A DNA stretch of 64,000 nt from Clostridiales bacterium (GCA_029010715.1 JAQXKZ010000014.1:1-64000); one strand, 5' to 3'. Positions 1 to 8,198 are shown, numbered from the stretch's first letter. Notes: generated by a model from the sequence alone, not told the origin. Numbers and translations are program-made.

Positions 1-158
1 CGCACCTTCATCTTCAGCATCAGCTCCGCCATCTCGTCGGTGAGGATGGCGTCCAGCATCCAGTATTCCGGGCGGCTTTCGTCCATTTTGGTCTGACCGA
101 GTTTAACGTCCATGCAGTCGGTAATGTGCTTTGCCAGTTTGACAATGATATCTCTCAT
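1..158 (-). CDS. N-terminus of a probable pyridine-nucleotide-disulfide/4Fe-4S oxidoreductase (partial)
   Basis: The gene starts with ATG at 158-156 and runs off the left edge, so only about 52 residues are visible. They begin MRDIIVKLAKHITD and contain EYWMLDAILTDEMAEL. From memory, this matches the N-terminal extension of Clostridial FAD-dependent oxidoreductases that also carry a 4Fe-4S dicluster, where a short helical/winged segment precedes the redox domains. The catalytic region is outside the window, so the assignment is tentative. A promoter with an overlapping palindrome lies just upstream. Confidence 0.4.
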   Translation of the reverse strand, partial: MRDIIVKLAKHITDCMDVKLGQTKMDESRPEYWMLDAILTDEMAELMLKMKV

Positions 159-191
159 GCGCTCAGCCCTCTCTCAAAATCATGTTTACGT

Positions 192-242
192 TTTCTGTGA
201 AGTGGTCACAGAAATTATAGCATGATAGTTCCGTATATGCAA
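192..242 (-). promoter_or_regulatory. Promoter with overlapping operator-like palindrome
   Basis: On the minus strand a -35 TTGCAT (242-237) and a -10 TATAAT (219-214) are separated by 17 bases. A perfect inverted repeat, TTTCTGTGA-N5-TCACAGAAA (192-214), covers the predicted transcription start of the left-edge gene. The half-site resembles a Crp/Fnr box (TGTGA), but the spacer is 5 rather than the usual 6 bases. Repressor binding here would block initiation (inference). Confidence 0.55.
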
Positions 243-1240
243 CAACAATTTCAATTATAAGCACCACTGAAGTGGTGGTTTGCACAGACCATAGAGGGGC
301 CATTACTGGCTTCAGACCTAAAGGGGCACTGAACAGTTTGACCCCATTACACTTACAGGCCGCCGCTAAAGCGCCTGTTTTGCTGTGCAAAAGCATAGCA
401 AAACACAAGATGCGCCTTTTTATTCTTTCCCACCGTGTCTGCATAGCAGCCACAACAGCGGAAATACCGACACCCATACTGTATTTGAGGTTTGCGTGAC
501 GGTCGGATATCATCAGCGTGCAGGAATCAAAATTGCTTTCGGGACGAGTTTGATGTCTGCAATTATATTTATGACAGGCTCTTGGATCAATGTTGGGTTA
601 CGGCAGGACAGCGGAGTTCGCTCAACCAGTTTTTTGAGCATTTGATGGGTGCTGTCAATGGGGAATATACTGCTTTCTTTCGGAACACCATGTGCTACGC
701 TGGGCAGGGCAATATCAACGGGTATGTCGTGGAACGAGGTGCGGAGGACCTAAAGGAGCAGCTGCGCCGCACCGGACATGAGGATATGATTACACACCGT
801 TATTAAGCTCTTTGGCAAATAATACAGCTTATCCTTGCTTAACCTGTTAGCCGTTGTTATCTTTGGAGTTATTAACGTAACGAAAAAGAAATAACCGCCC
901 CCAGCACGAGAACGGTTAAATCTTCAAACGCAAAATTTGAACGAGGTTAGCCGGGGAAAGAAAAAGAGCTGATTCCGCATCCCAAGCCGAACAAAAGTCC
1001 AACTCACGTGGATACCAACCAGCTCTTACAGGAGCGCCAGAAGACACTTCTGCGGAGCGCCTGCTCCGAATGTCAGCATACGCTTACATTCTCAAAATGT
1101 CAAGCTCGATCACGGAGAAGCTCCCTGAGCAATTCCTCGTGAACATTTTTCGGGACGCCATTGACCCGGAGAGGCGGCACGGGTATAATACGCATTATAT
1201 CCGGACGCGATATATATCGTATGACGTCTATGCTTTGAAG
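243..1240. other. Gene-poor stretch with broken coding remnants, possibly a decayed mobile element
   Basis: No complete recognisable gene lies here. Two stretches read like protein on the plus strand but lack an intact frame or a convincing start. One is at about 520-806, with EYTAFFRNTMCYAGQG and VVERGAEDLKEQLRR. The other is at about 958-1135, with a segment that begins KELIPHPKPNKSP and ends LLRSACSECQ. Base composition is less GC-rich than in neighbouring genes. A loose hairpin around 375-415 is followed by T-rich sequence. I read this as debris of an integrative or conjugative element. The family is not identified. Confidence 0.3.
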
Positions 1241-1251
1241 GGTGAAACGAA

Positions 1252-2001
1252 ATGGACGGCAAGTTTATCAATCTGACGGCAGAGAATATTACGGATGAGC
1301 ATCTGTGCTGCATTATCCGCTCAAAAAAGACGCACCCCGGTGTGGAAGCCAAGCGCGCATGGCTTGCGGCGCGGCTGAAGGAAGGGCATGTCTTCCGTAA
1401 GCTCGATATCAGGGGCTGCGTATTCATCGAATATGCCCCGCTCGAAACGGCATGGGTGCCGGCAGCAGGCGATAATTTTTATTACATTTACTGCCTTTGG
1501 GTGCAGGGCGCCCCCAAGGGCCACGGATACGGTCAGGCGCTTATGGAGTACTGTCTGGAGGACGCGCGGGCACACGGCAGGTCCGGCGTATGTATGCTGG
1601 GCGCAGCAAAGCAGAAGTCCTGGCTCTCCGACCAGAACTTCGCAAAGAAGTACGGCTTTCAGACGGCCGACAAAACTCCCGACGGATACGAGCTGCTGGC
1701 ACTCAGCTTTGACGGAACGCTTCCGCGCTTTACCGAGGCCGCCAAAGCTCAGAGCATTGAGAGCAGGGAGCTCACCGTCTACTACGACGATCAGTGCCCG
1801 TATATCCCGCAGCGGGTCGAGAAGCTGAGGGAATACTGTGCGGCAAACTCCGTGCCGGCACAGTTCATACACGTGGACACTCTGGAGCAGGCCAAGTCCC
1901 TCCCCTGCGTGTTCAACAACTGGGCCGTGTTCTACGGCGGCAAATTTGTGACGGTCAATCAGATCGACTGCACGGCGCTTGAAAGGATCATGAAAAAATA
2001 A
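1252..2001 (+). CDS. yoaP: GNAT N-acetyltransferase with C-terminal YoaP domain
   Basis: The first 150 or so residues form a GNAT fold. The acetyl-CoA-binding loop is visible as QGAPKGHGYGQALM near residue 85, in a Q-x-x-G-x-G/A-like arrangement. The last 90 residues (from about ELTVYYDDQCPYIPQ) form the thioredoxin-like YoaP extension, with the partial cysteine motif DDQCPY. The substrate is unknown; Bacillus YoaP is also annotated only as an acetyltransferase. ATG at 1252 follows GAAGGGTG. The gene is monocistronic and closed by a strong terminator. The GNAT plus YoaP architecture is diagnostic; the role is not. Confidence 0.85.
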   Translation: MDGKFINLTAENITDEHLCCIIRSKKTHPGVEAKRAWLAARLKEGHVFRKLDIRGCVFIEYAPLETAWVPAAGDNFYYIYCLWVQGAPKGHGYGQALMEYCLEDARAHGRSGVCMLGAAKQKSWLSDQNFAKKYGFQTADKTPDGYELLALSFDGTLPRFTEAAKAQSIESRELTVYYDDQCPYIPQRVEKLREYCAANSVPAQFIHVDTLEQAKSLPCVFNNWAVFYGGKFVTVNQIDCTALERIMKK

Positions 2002-2034
2002 AGCGGACGGTCCACGGACCGTCCGCTTTTTCTG
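2002..2034 (+). terminator. Rho-independent terminator after yoaP
   Basis: An 11-bp perfect stem (AGCGGACGGTC/GACCGTCCGCT) with a CACG loop is followed by five T residues. A-rich sequence on the other side means it may also terminate the convergent IclR gene. Confidence 0.85.
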
Positions 2035-2069
2035 CGGCTGCTTATACCCGCCGTAGCTCTCGGGCGGAG

Positions 2070-2906
2070 TCAGCCAATATTGCACACCGGGGCGCACTGT
2101 ATCGCCGGGAAAAGGTGCGCATACTGTGTAAGCGCATTGCAGGCGCGGGACAGGAGCTTGGCATATTCCCCGATATTGTCCCCGTTCACCGACAGCGTAG
2201 AGCCGGAGATGCTGAGCGCCCCGGCAACCTCGCCGCGGCTGCTGCGGACAGCCATCGCAACACAGCGGACCCCCGGCGTCTCCTCCTCATCGTCTACGGC
2301 ATAACCGAGTCTTCTGTACTCGCCGAGCTTTCCGAGCAGCACAGCCTTATCGGTTATGGTGTTTGGAGTAACAGGCGGCAGGCCGTACCTGTCTATTATC
2401 GCCTCAGCCTCCTCCGCCGGCATCTGGCTGAGCATGGCCTTGCCGCAGCCCGTGCAGTGCATCGGCAGGGTCTTGCCCGAAACGGAATAGGCGACAGAGC
2501 GGCGGCTCGGATACATGCATTCGAGATAGAACACCCGGCCGTCAAGGTAGGACGTCAGATATATGTTCTCACCGGTCGCAGCCTGCAGCTCCTCCATAAG
2601 CGGGATGGCATACTGTATGACCGGCATCGCGGCATGGGCGCAGTAACTCAGCTCCATTATTTTAAAGCCCAGACGGTATGCCTGAGTATCATGTGTTTTC
2701 ATCAGGTAGCCGCTGCTTTCCAGCGTACGCACCTGATTGAGAAGAGTGCTCTTCGGCATACCGAGCAGGCGGCTGAGCTGAGAAAGAGACAGCTCCGTCC
2801 TCTCCGGCGTAAAGCAGTCGAGTATGCGCAGCGCCTTTGTTATTGAATTTACCCTGCCATCAGCCTGAGTCCTCTCGGCCGGGACAGCCGGATCTTTACT
2901 GTTCAC
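2070..2906 (-). CDS. IclR-family transcriptional regulator of the KDG/KDPG genes
   Basis: A 278-residue protein. The N-terminal winged helix-turn-helix (about 19-75, with LSQLSRLLGMPKSTLLNQV) is followed by the IclR effector domain (about 85-265, with the conserved GCGKAMLSQMP and GVRCVAMAVR). The start is GTG at 2906, preceded by GGAG 9 bases upstream on the minus strand. It is divergent from KDPG aldolase, and a perfect palindrome lies in the shared intergenic region. IclR proteins of the KdgR type repress uronate/KDG genes, so the likely ligand is KDG or KDPG (inference). Confidence 0.88.
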   Translation of the reverse strand: MNSKDPAVPAERTQADGRVNSITKALRILDCFTPERTELSLSQLSRLLGMPKSTLLNQVRTLESSGYLMKTHDTQAYRLGFKIMELSYCAHAAMPVIQYAIPLMEELQAATGENIYLTSYLDGRVFYLECMYPSRRSVAYSVSGKTLPMHCTGCGKAMLSQMPAEEAEAIIDRYGLPPVTPNTITDKAVLLGKLGEYRRLGYAVDDEEETPGVRCVAMAVRSSRGEVAGALSISGSTLSVNGDNIGEYAKLLSRACNALTQYAHLFPAIQCAPVCNIG

Positions 2907-3010
2907 TTATATGTTCTCCATAACAAATATAAAGGCTTATTATTTCTGTCGGATTGATTATATCTGCTTTCCTCCGGCTTGTCAACGCGGCCGCTATGCG
3001 TCGAAACAGA

Positions 3011-3079
3011 TTGACATTCTGAGCAAGCCGTGCTATTATTCAATAAAGCTTCGATTATACTGAACATATGTTCAGTATA
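3011..3079 (+). promoter_or_regulatory. Promoter and 24-bp perfect palindromic operator upstream of eda-kdgK
   Basis: TTGACA (3011-3016), a 17-base spacer and TATTAT (3034-3039), with TG at 3031-3032 giving an extended -10, form a strong promoter. A perfect 24-bp palindrome at 3056-3079 (half-site TATACTGAACAT) sits just after the expected start of transcription. A bound regulator there would act as a roadblock. The divergent IclR gene is the obvious candidate to bind it. Confidence 0.75.
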
Positions 3080-3113
3080 GCTGAATACACGTTCTTGTAC
3101 AAGGAGAATGAAT

Positions 3114-4073
3114 ATGGATATACTGAAAACCATAGCTGAGTACGGCGTACTGCCGGTACTCGGCCTGAAGCATCCGGAAACGGCGCCGATGACCGCCGCG
3201 GCTCTGCGCAGAGGCGGTCTTCCGCTGCTGGAAGTGACTATGCGCGCACCGCAGGCCATGGACTGCCTGCGCTCCATCAAGTACGACTGTCCGGAAATGC
3301 TGGTCGGCGCCGGGACAATACTGAGCGAGGAACAGGCGTGCGAGGCAGCAGATGCCGGGGCCGATTTCATTGTGACGCCCGGCTTTAACCGGAAGGTTGT
3401 GAGCCGCTGCATCGAGCTGGGGATGCCGGTCGTGCCGGGTTGCGTGACGCCCACGGAGATAGAAGCAGGTATCGAACTGGGGCTCAGCACCTTCAAGTTT
3501 TTCCCCTCCGAGGCGCTCGGCGGCATGGAGACCATCAGTCAGCTCTGCGGCCCTTATAAGGGTATACGCTTTATTCCAACCTCCGGGATAAAGCTCACCA
3601 ACATGGAAAGCTATCTCTCCAGCGGTTGTGTTGCAGCTGTCGGTGGCAGCTTCATGGCCCCTGCGGCAATGGTGGAGGCATGCTGCTGGGACGGTATCAC
3701 GGCTCTGTGCCGTCAGGCGGTTGAACGGTCGCTGGGCTTCTCGCTGGCACACATCGGCATCAACGGCAGCAGCCGTGAGGAAGGCCTCGCGACGGCACGC
3801 TGGTTCGCGGAGCGCTTCGGCTTTCCGGTCAGGGAGGGCGACAGGTCAAATTTCGCCGGAACGGTCGTAGAGGCATGCAACGAGAAATTCCCCGGCACCT
3901 TCGGCCACATCGCCATCGGTACCTTATCTGTCACGCGCGCCGCAGCTTACCTCATGGCGAAAGGCATACCGCTCTGCGATGAGACGGCCACCCTGTCGCC
4001 CGAAGGCGAGATACTCGCGCTCTACCTCAGGGAAGAGATAGGCGGCTTTGCCGTACATATAGTGAAGAGATAA
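3114..4073 (+). CDS. eda: KDPG/KHG aldolase with a C-terminal VOC-like domain
   Basis: Residues 1-205 are a class I 2-keto-3-deoxy-6-phosphogluconate/4-hydroxy-2-oxoglutarate aldolase, which cleaves KDPG to pyruvate and glyceraldehyde 3-phosphate. The catalytic Glu and Arg lie in LLEVTMRAP (about 40 and 44) and the Schiff-base lysine in STFKFFPSEA (about 128). The usual enzyme has 205-215 residues. Here 319 residues include a C-terminal domain of about 115 (FSLAHIGINGSSREEG to GGFAVHIVKR) that reads like a vicinal-oxygen-chelate (glyoxalase-like) fold. I chose ATG 3114 because AAGGAG lies 7 bases before it; the in-frame ATG at 3108 is too close to that site. First gene of the eda-kdgK unit. 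Confidence 0.88.
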   Translation: MDILKTIAEYGVLPVLGLKHPETAPMTAAALRRGGLPLLEVTMRAPQAMDCLRSIKYDCPEMLVGAGTILSEEQACEAADAGADFIVTPGFNRKVVSRCIELGMPVVPGCVTPTEIEAGIELGLSTFKFFPSEALGGMETISQLCGPYKGIRFIPTSGIKLTNMESYLSSGCVAAVGGSFMAPAAMVEACCWDGITALCRQAVERSLGFSLAHIGINGSSREEGLATARWFAERFGFPVREGDRSNFAGTVVEACNEKFPGTFGHIAIGTLSVTRAAAYLMAKGIPLCDETATLSPEGEILALYLREEIGGFAVHIVKR

Positions 4074-4139
4074 AGCCCTTACCATACTGCAGTCTTTGTA
4101 CCGCAGCACGGTAAATAAATTCGGAAAGGTCGGTATCAA

Positions 4140-5162
4140 ATGAAAAAAATGGTTGGCTTCGGCGATTTCATGCTCCGCCTCAACCCGGAAGGCTATCTGC
4201 GCTTCATACAGGCAGACAGATTCCAGGTTAACTACACCGGCGCGGAGGCAAACGTCTGCGTATCACTGGCAATGATGGGAATTGAAACGGATTTTGTGAC
4301 CAGGCTGCCTGACAACGCTATAGCCGAAGCAGGCGTAGCACAGCTGCGCAAGTTCGGCGTCGGCGTCGGGCACATTGCCTACGGCGGCGAGCGCATGGGA
4401 GTGTTCTACGCGGAAAAGGGGGCGTCTCAGCGTCCGTCAAAGATAGTCTATGACCGCAAATACACCTCCATAGCCACCTGCAGCTATGACGATTTTGACT
4501 GGGACGCCATATTTGACGGCGCTTCCAATTTCCACATTACGGGGATTACGCCCGCTCTCAGCAGCACAGCACCGCAGGTATGCGCAGAGGCATGCCGGAA
4601 GGCGAAGGAAATGGGGCTCACGGTAAGCTGTGACCTCAACTACAGAAAGAATCTATGGTCCGAGGCAGAGGCGAAGGCCTGCATGACCCGGCTCATGCCG
4701 TACATAGACGTGCTGGTTGCAAACGAGGAGGACGCCGAGAAGGTACTCGGCATCAAGGCCCGTGACACCGACGTAACAAGCGGCAGGCTCAACCGCGAGA
4801 GCTATGTGGACGTTGCCGACCAGATATGCCGCATCTACGGCACGCAGACGGTTGCCGTCACGCTGCGACGCAGCATCAGCGCCTCCGACAACGAATGGAG
4901 CGCCATGCTCTACACTGGCGGCAGAGCATATTTTTCCAGAAAGTACATGATACATCTGGTCGACCGCGTCGGGGGCGGCGACTCCTTCAGCGCGGGCCTG
5001 CTCTATGGGCTGATGAACGGATACACGCCGCAGGAGACCGTGGAGTACGCGGCGGCCGCATCCTGCCTCAAGCAAACCATTGAACTCGACTTCAACCTCT
5101 CCACCCACGAAGAGGTGGAAAAGCTCGTCGCCGGGGACGGCTCGGGCAGAGTACAGCGCTGA
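4140..5162 (+). CDS. kdgK: 2-dehydro-3-deoxygluconokinase (PfkB family)
   Basis: A 340-residue ribokinase/PfkB sugar kinase that phosphorylates KDG to KDPG, the substrate of the aldolase encoded 66 bases upstream. Visible motifs are the N-terminal GFGDFMLRLNPEG, the substrate-side NYTGAEANV (about 31-39), and the anion-hole/catalytic-base motif RVGGGDSFSAG with Asp281. Together with eda it converts KDG from hexuronate breakdown into pyruvate and glyceraldehyde 3-phosphate. No uronate isomerase or dehydratase genes lie nearby. KDG specificity is inferred from the neighbour. Confidence 0.9.
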   Translation: MKKMVGFGDFMLRLNPEGYLRFIQADRFQVNYTGAEANVCVSLAMMGIETDFVTRLPDNAIAEAGVAQLRKFGVGVGHIAYGGERMGVFYAEKGASQRPSKIVYDRKYTSIATCSYDDFDWDAIFDGASNFHITGITPALSSTAPQVCAEACRKAKEMGLTVSCDLNYRKNLWSEAEAKACMTRLMPYIDVLVANEEDAEKVLGIKARDTDVTSGRLNRESYVDVADQICRIYGTQTVAVTLRRSISASDNEWSAMLYTGGRAYFSRKYMIHLVDRVGGGDSFSAGLLYGLMNGYTPQETVEYAAAASCLKQTIELDFNLSTHEEVEKLVAGDGSGRVQR

Positions 5163-5362
5163 GAAAGCGTACAAGCGCCCCTTGAGAGTCCGTCCCGAAA
5201 CACGGAGATGAAGGAGCGGACGGCAAAGGCTCAAAGCTTAACCGGCAGTTAACAATATTTTCAAGAAATATAAATTTTCTTCTCATAATCTCCTTAAAAA
5301 GTCCTGTTATTATAGGTCTCGTAGTCAGGAATGAAACACATGTGACTTGAAAGGAGTTTAAA

Positions 5363-5638
5363 ATGAAAAAACTTATTAATAAATACGAAGCGATCAAGGC
5401 CGTCATAAGCTGCACGGGACTGGACACCGACGACACATGGGTCCTGCTCATCAGAGACGACGGCGAGTACATCGAGACCGTACTCAGGACCGGATGGATG
5501 AAATACGACTGCTATGTTGACCGCAGCAGCGGAGAAGTCGTCGGCATAGACAGTGAGCCGTGCGTAGACGCCGACAACAGCGGATATGCCACCTGCGCGT
5601 CGCTCATGAAGGAGCTGAGATACCGCGCGGCTGCATAA
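5363..5638 (+). CDS. Small PepSY-like protein
   Basis: A 91-residue soluble protein preceded by AAAGGAG 7 bases before the ATG and closed by a strong terminator, so it is probably a real single gene. It has no signal peptide. The segment ETVLRTGWMKYDCYVDRSSG, followed by EVVGIDSEP, has the look of a PepSY repeat (a Y-x-x-x-V-D-x-x-(S/T)-G-E-V-x-G-I-D pattern). I cannot name a family with certainty. A free cytoplasmic PepSY-like unit would be unusual, since these are normally attached to membrane proteins or peptidases. Confidence 0.6.
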   Translation: MKKLINKYEAIKAVISCTGLDTDDTWVLLIRDDGEYIETVLRTGWMKYDCYVDRSSGEVVGIDSEPCVDADNSGYATCASLMKELRYRAAA

Positions 5639-5657
5639 GCTCTCCCGGTAAAAAACG

Positions 5658-5695
5658 AAAAGGCTGACTGCTCAAAGGCAGTCAGCCTTTTCAAT
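5658..5695. terminator. Bidirectional terminator
   Basis: A perfect 14-bp stem (AAAAGGCTGACTGC/GCAGTCAGCCTTTT) with a 6-base loop and A/T tracts on both sides. It serves the plus-strand small gene and the convergent MOSC gene. Confidence 0.85.
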
Positions 5696-5730
5696 ATTCA
5701 CCATCAACATGTCTCTCCACACATGGAGTA

Positions 5731-6192
5731 TCAGGCGTCCGGGCCGAGCACGCGGACGGCGTCGCCCGCTCCGAGCATGCCGCCGGCGAGTATCCTCACG
5801 AAAATACCCTCACGCGGCATGACACAGTCACCCGCCCTGCGGCGTATGGCGCAGTCCTGATGGCACTGCTTGCCGATCTGGGTCACTTCCGCAACCGCGC
5901 TCTCCCCCAGCGCAAGCTTTGTGCCTACAGGAAGCTCATACAGCCTTATGCCGTCGAGGAGGATGTTCTCCGCAAAATCGCCGGGACTGAGCTTATAGTC
6001 CGCGAGCTTTTCCTGCAGCCGGTCCACGCTTTCCTTACCGAGCAGCGAGACCTGGCGGTGCCAGTTTCCGGCATGAGCGTCACCGACTATGCCCCAGTCC
6101 GGCTTCAGCTCGACCGAAGCGACCGGGTGCTTCTGCTCGCCCTTATGCTCGCTGACACATACGGCAAGTACGACTGCGCTGTTTTTTTCCAT
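5731..6192 (-). CDS. MOSC-domain protein
   Basis: A 153-residue stand-alone MOSC (MoCo sulfurase C-terminal) domain. The conserved core is visible in VGDAHAGNWHRQVSLL, GDFAENILLDG and IGKQCHQDCAIRR, the last containing the Cys typical of the family, and in CVMPREGIFVRIL. Family members are tied to molybdenum cofactor or reactive sulfur chemistry; the substrate is unknown. The start was set at ATG 6192 because GGAGG lies 8 bases upstream. A longer frame to 6219 has no such site. No moa or mog genes are adjacent. Confidence 0.85.
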   Translation of the reverse strand: MEKNSAVVLAVCVSEHKGEQKHPVASVELKPDWGIVGDAHAGNWHRQVSLLGKESVDRLQEKLADYKLSPGDFAENILLDGIRLYELPVGTKLALGESAVAEVTQIGKQCHQDCAIRRRAGDCVMPREGIFVRILAGGMLGAGDAVRVLGPDA

Positions 6193-6236
6193 AATATATG
6201 CCTCCGTTCTCACCTGCATACCTTGCAGGTAGGTTT

Positions 6237-6265
6237 ATTATAGCGCATGCCGCCGCATAATTCAA
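6237..6265 (-). promoter_or_regulatory. Promoter of the MOSC gene
   Basis: On the minus strand, -35 TTGAAT (6265-6260) and -10 TATAAT (6242-6237) with a 17-base spacer, about 45 bases before the chosen start. Confidence 0.6.
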
Positions 6266-6344
6266 GCGCCGCCCGGATATATCCTTTCGTCAGTGTCGAC
6301 AAATTTTTCGCAGACCTATGCGCGAGACTGAATATCAACAACAA

Positions 6345-6373
6345 TTGACATTCAGTTGAACTTCAGTTATGAT
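6345..6373 (+). promoter_or_regulatory. Promoter of the degV gene
   Basis: Perfect -35 TTGACA (6345-6350), a 17-base spacer and -10 TATGAT (6368-6373). Confidence 0.7.
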
Positions 6374-6438
6374 TTTGCTTGTAATTTTTTAAGCAATATT
6401 GTTCTGCCAATATGCATCATAAGGAAAGGACCCGATAT

Positions 6439-7320
6439 ATGAGCGACTACATAATTGCCACTTCTTCCACTTCCGATTTGACCAGGACATATCTGGACGA
6501 GCATGGAATACCCTTCATAAGCTACACCTACACAATAGGCGACAAGCTCTACGAGGACGACTGCCGCGAGGAGACACGCGAGGCAGTATACAGGGGAATG
6601 CGCGCCGGAGATATGCTCAAGACCTCGATGATAAACGAGTATATATATTGCGACTTCTTCAACTCCCTGCTCGACAAGGGCAAGGACGTCATCTTCCTCG
6701 ACATGTCTCAGAAAATGTCAGTCTCCTATGAGAAAGCCCTGACAGGGGCAGAAATGGCGCGGCACGATCACCCGGACCGCAAGCTATACATAATGGATAC
6801 CCTGTGCATTTCCGGCGGTCTCGGCCTGCTGGTGGAAAACATGGTACAGCGCATGGAGTCCGGCATGAGCTATGACGAGGTCATCGCATGGGGCGAGGAG
6901 AACAAGCTGAAGATCGCGCACCGCTTTACGGTGGACGACCTTAAATACCTCAAGGCAGGCGGACGCGTTTCCAACGCTTCGGCTCTGGTCGGCTCTCTGC
7001 TGTCGGTCAAGCCGGTGCTCTATGTCCCCGACGCCGGCACGCTCGACGTGGCCAAAAAGATACGCGGCCGCAAGGCTGCGCTCGCTGAGATTCTGCGCGG
7101 TATAAAAGACGACCTCAGCGAGGTCGACACAGCAGGTCTGGAGATGCATATCCTCCATGCCGACTGCCGCTCCGACGCCGAATACGTGCGCGACGAGGTG
7201 AAAAAGGCATTTCCCGACATGGGCGAGATCAGCATCAGCGGACTCGGCGTCGTAATCGGCGCACACTGCGGCCCCGGACTGCTCACGGTCTTCTACATGT
7301 GCAGGGAGCGCAGGCCCTGA
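6439..7320 (+). CDS. DegV-family fatty-acid-binding protein
   Basis: About 293 residues, the normal DegV length. The N-terminal IIATSSTSDLTRTYLDE corresponds to the SDLP-type start, although the family's usual 'DS(T/S)(C/S)DL' is altered to TSSTSDL. Other family features are LKTSMINEY, the middle-domain FTVDDLKYLKAGGRVS and the C-terminal GVVIGAHCGPG. DegV proteins bind fatty acyl chains and, as FakB, deliver them to the FakA kinase; no fakA is nearby. ATG 6439 is preceded by GGAAAGGA with 8-base spacing, better than the upstream ATG at 6412. Confidence 0.9.
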   Translation: MSDYIIATSSTSDLTRTYLDEHGIPFISYTYTIGDKLYEDDCREETREAVYRGMRAGDMLKTSMINEYIYCDFFNSLLDKGKDVIFLDMSQKMSVSYEKALTGAEMARHDHPDRKLYIMDTLCISGGLGLLVENMVQRMESGMSYDEVIAWGEENKLKIAHRFTVDDLKYLKAGGRVSNASALVGSLLSVKPVLYVPDAGTLDVAKKIRGRKAALAEILRGIKDDLSEVDTAGLEMHILHADCRSDAEYVRDEVKKAFPDMGEISISGLGVVIGAHCGPGLLTVFYMCRERRP

Positions 7321-7338
7321 GATACTAGGAAAAAGACA

Positions 7339-7374
7339 AAAAGACGGACGCCTTGGGGCGTCCGTCTTTTTTCG
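7339..7374. terminator. Terminator between degV and mscS (convergent)
   Basis: Stem AAAAGACGGACGCC/GGCGTCCGTCTTTT with a TTGG loop, followed by six T residues on the plus strand and A-rich on the other side. Confidence 0.85.
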
Positions 7375-7385
7375 CGTTCCGGGAG

Positions 7386-8198
7386 CTATTTTTCAACGAT
7401 ATGTACGTTCAGATGGTCGTAGGTCATCTCCACGTTGTGTCCGGCGAAGGTATCCCTGAGATTTTCATTCAAAGCGCAGCTGGTTTCCCAGTAGTCCTCC
7501 GGCTTCGTCCAGCAGCGGACAGTATACTCGATGGAGCTTGACCCGTAATTGCTGACGAACACGTCGGGCGCAGGCTCGCCGAGCACGTTCGGCGCGGCGG
7601 ACACAGCCTCCAGACAGGCAGCCTTTACCTCCGCGGCGGGCGCATCGTACGAAGCGCTGACCCTGCAGACCACGCGCCGGCGGCCCAGGGCGGTATAGTT
7701 GACTATTTTTGAGCCGGAAACGTCGCTGTTCGGCTGCAGCACGATCTGTCCGTCAGGGGTCTCGATCCTGGTATGGTTAAGGTTTATCTCCCTGACGGTG
7801 CCGACGGTACCGCCGATCTCAACAACGTCACCGATGGAAAAGGGACGCGTGGACAGCAGCACAAGACCGCCTGCAACGTTGCCAAGGATATCCTGCGCAG
7901 CCATTGTGACGCCCAGGGTCAGCACCGACATGATTGCCGTCAGTGAAGTTGTGTTCACACCGAGCGCTCCGGCGGCAATGATGACCGTCAGCACATAGAG
8001 CAGGGCCTTGACGCTGTTGACGATGAGCTTCTGCAGACGCTCGTTTGCGTGTTTTGCACGGCTCACGATCTTCTGCACGGCTTTCATTATAAGGCGTACC
8101 GCCAGCAGGCAGATCAGCAGCGTGAGCCCGGCGGACAGTAATTTGCCAAGGCTGTATCCGCCGACGGACATGGTCATCAGATCAGAAAGATTTTCCAT
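7386..8198 (-). CDS. mscS: Small-conductance mechanosensitive channel (MscS family)
   Basis: 270 residues, the compact MscS form. Three transmembrane helices lie at about 16-40, 62-84 and 88-115. The pore-lining third helix leads into the signature DILGNVAGGLVLLSTRPFSI, followed by the beta domain (GDVVEIGGTVGTVREINLNH) and a C-terminal alpha/beta domain. The channel opens under hypo-osmotic membrane tension. GGAGG lies 8 bases before the ATG. The thioesterase gene is 20 bases upstream, so the two are probably co-transcribed. Confidence 0.93.
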   Translation of the reverse strand: MENLSDLMTMSVGGYSLGKLLSAGLTLLICLLAVRLIMKAVQKIVSRAKHANERLQKLIVNSVKALLYVLTVIIAAGALGVNTTSLTAIMSVLTLGVTMAAQDILGNVAGGLVLLSTRPFSIGDVVEIGGTVGTVREINLNHTRIETPDGQIVLQPNSDVSGSKIVNYTALGRRRVVCRVSASYDAPAAEVKAACLEAVSAAPNVLGEPAPDVFVSNYGSSSIEYTVRCWTKPEDYWETSCALNENLRDTFAGHNVEMTYDHLNVHIVEK

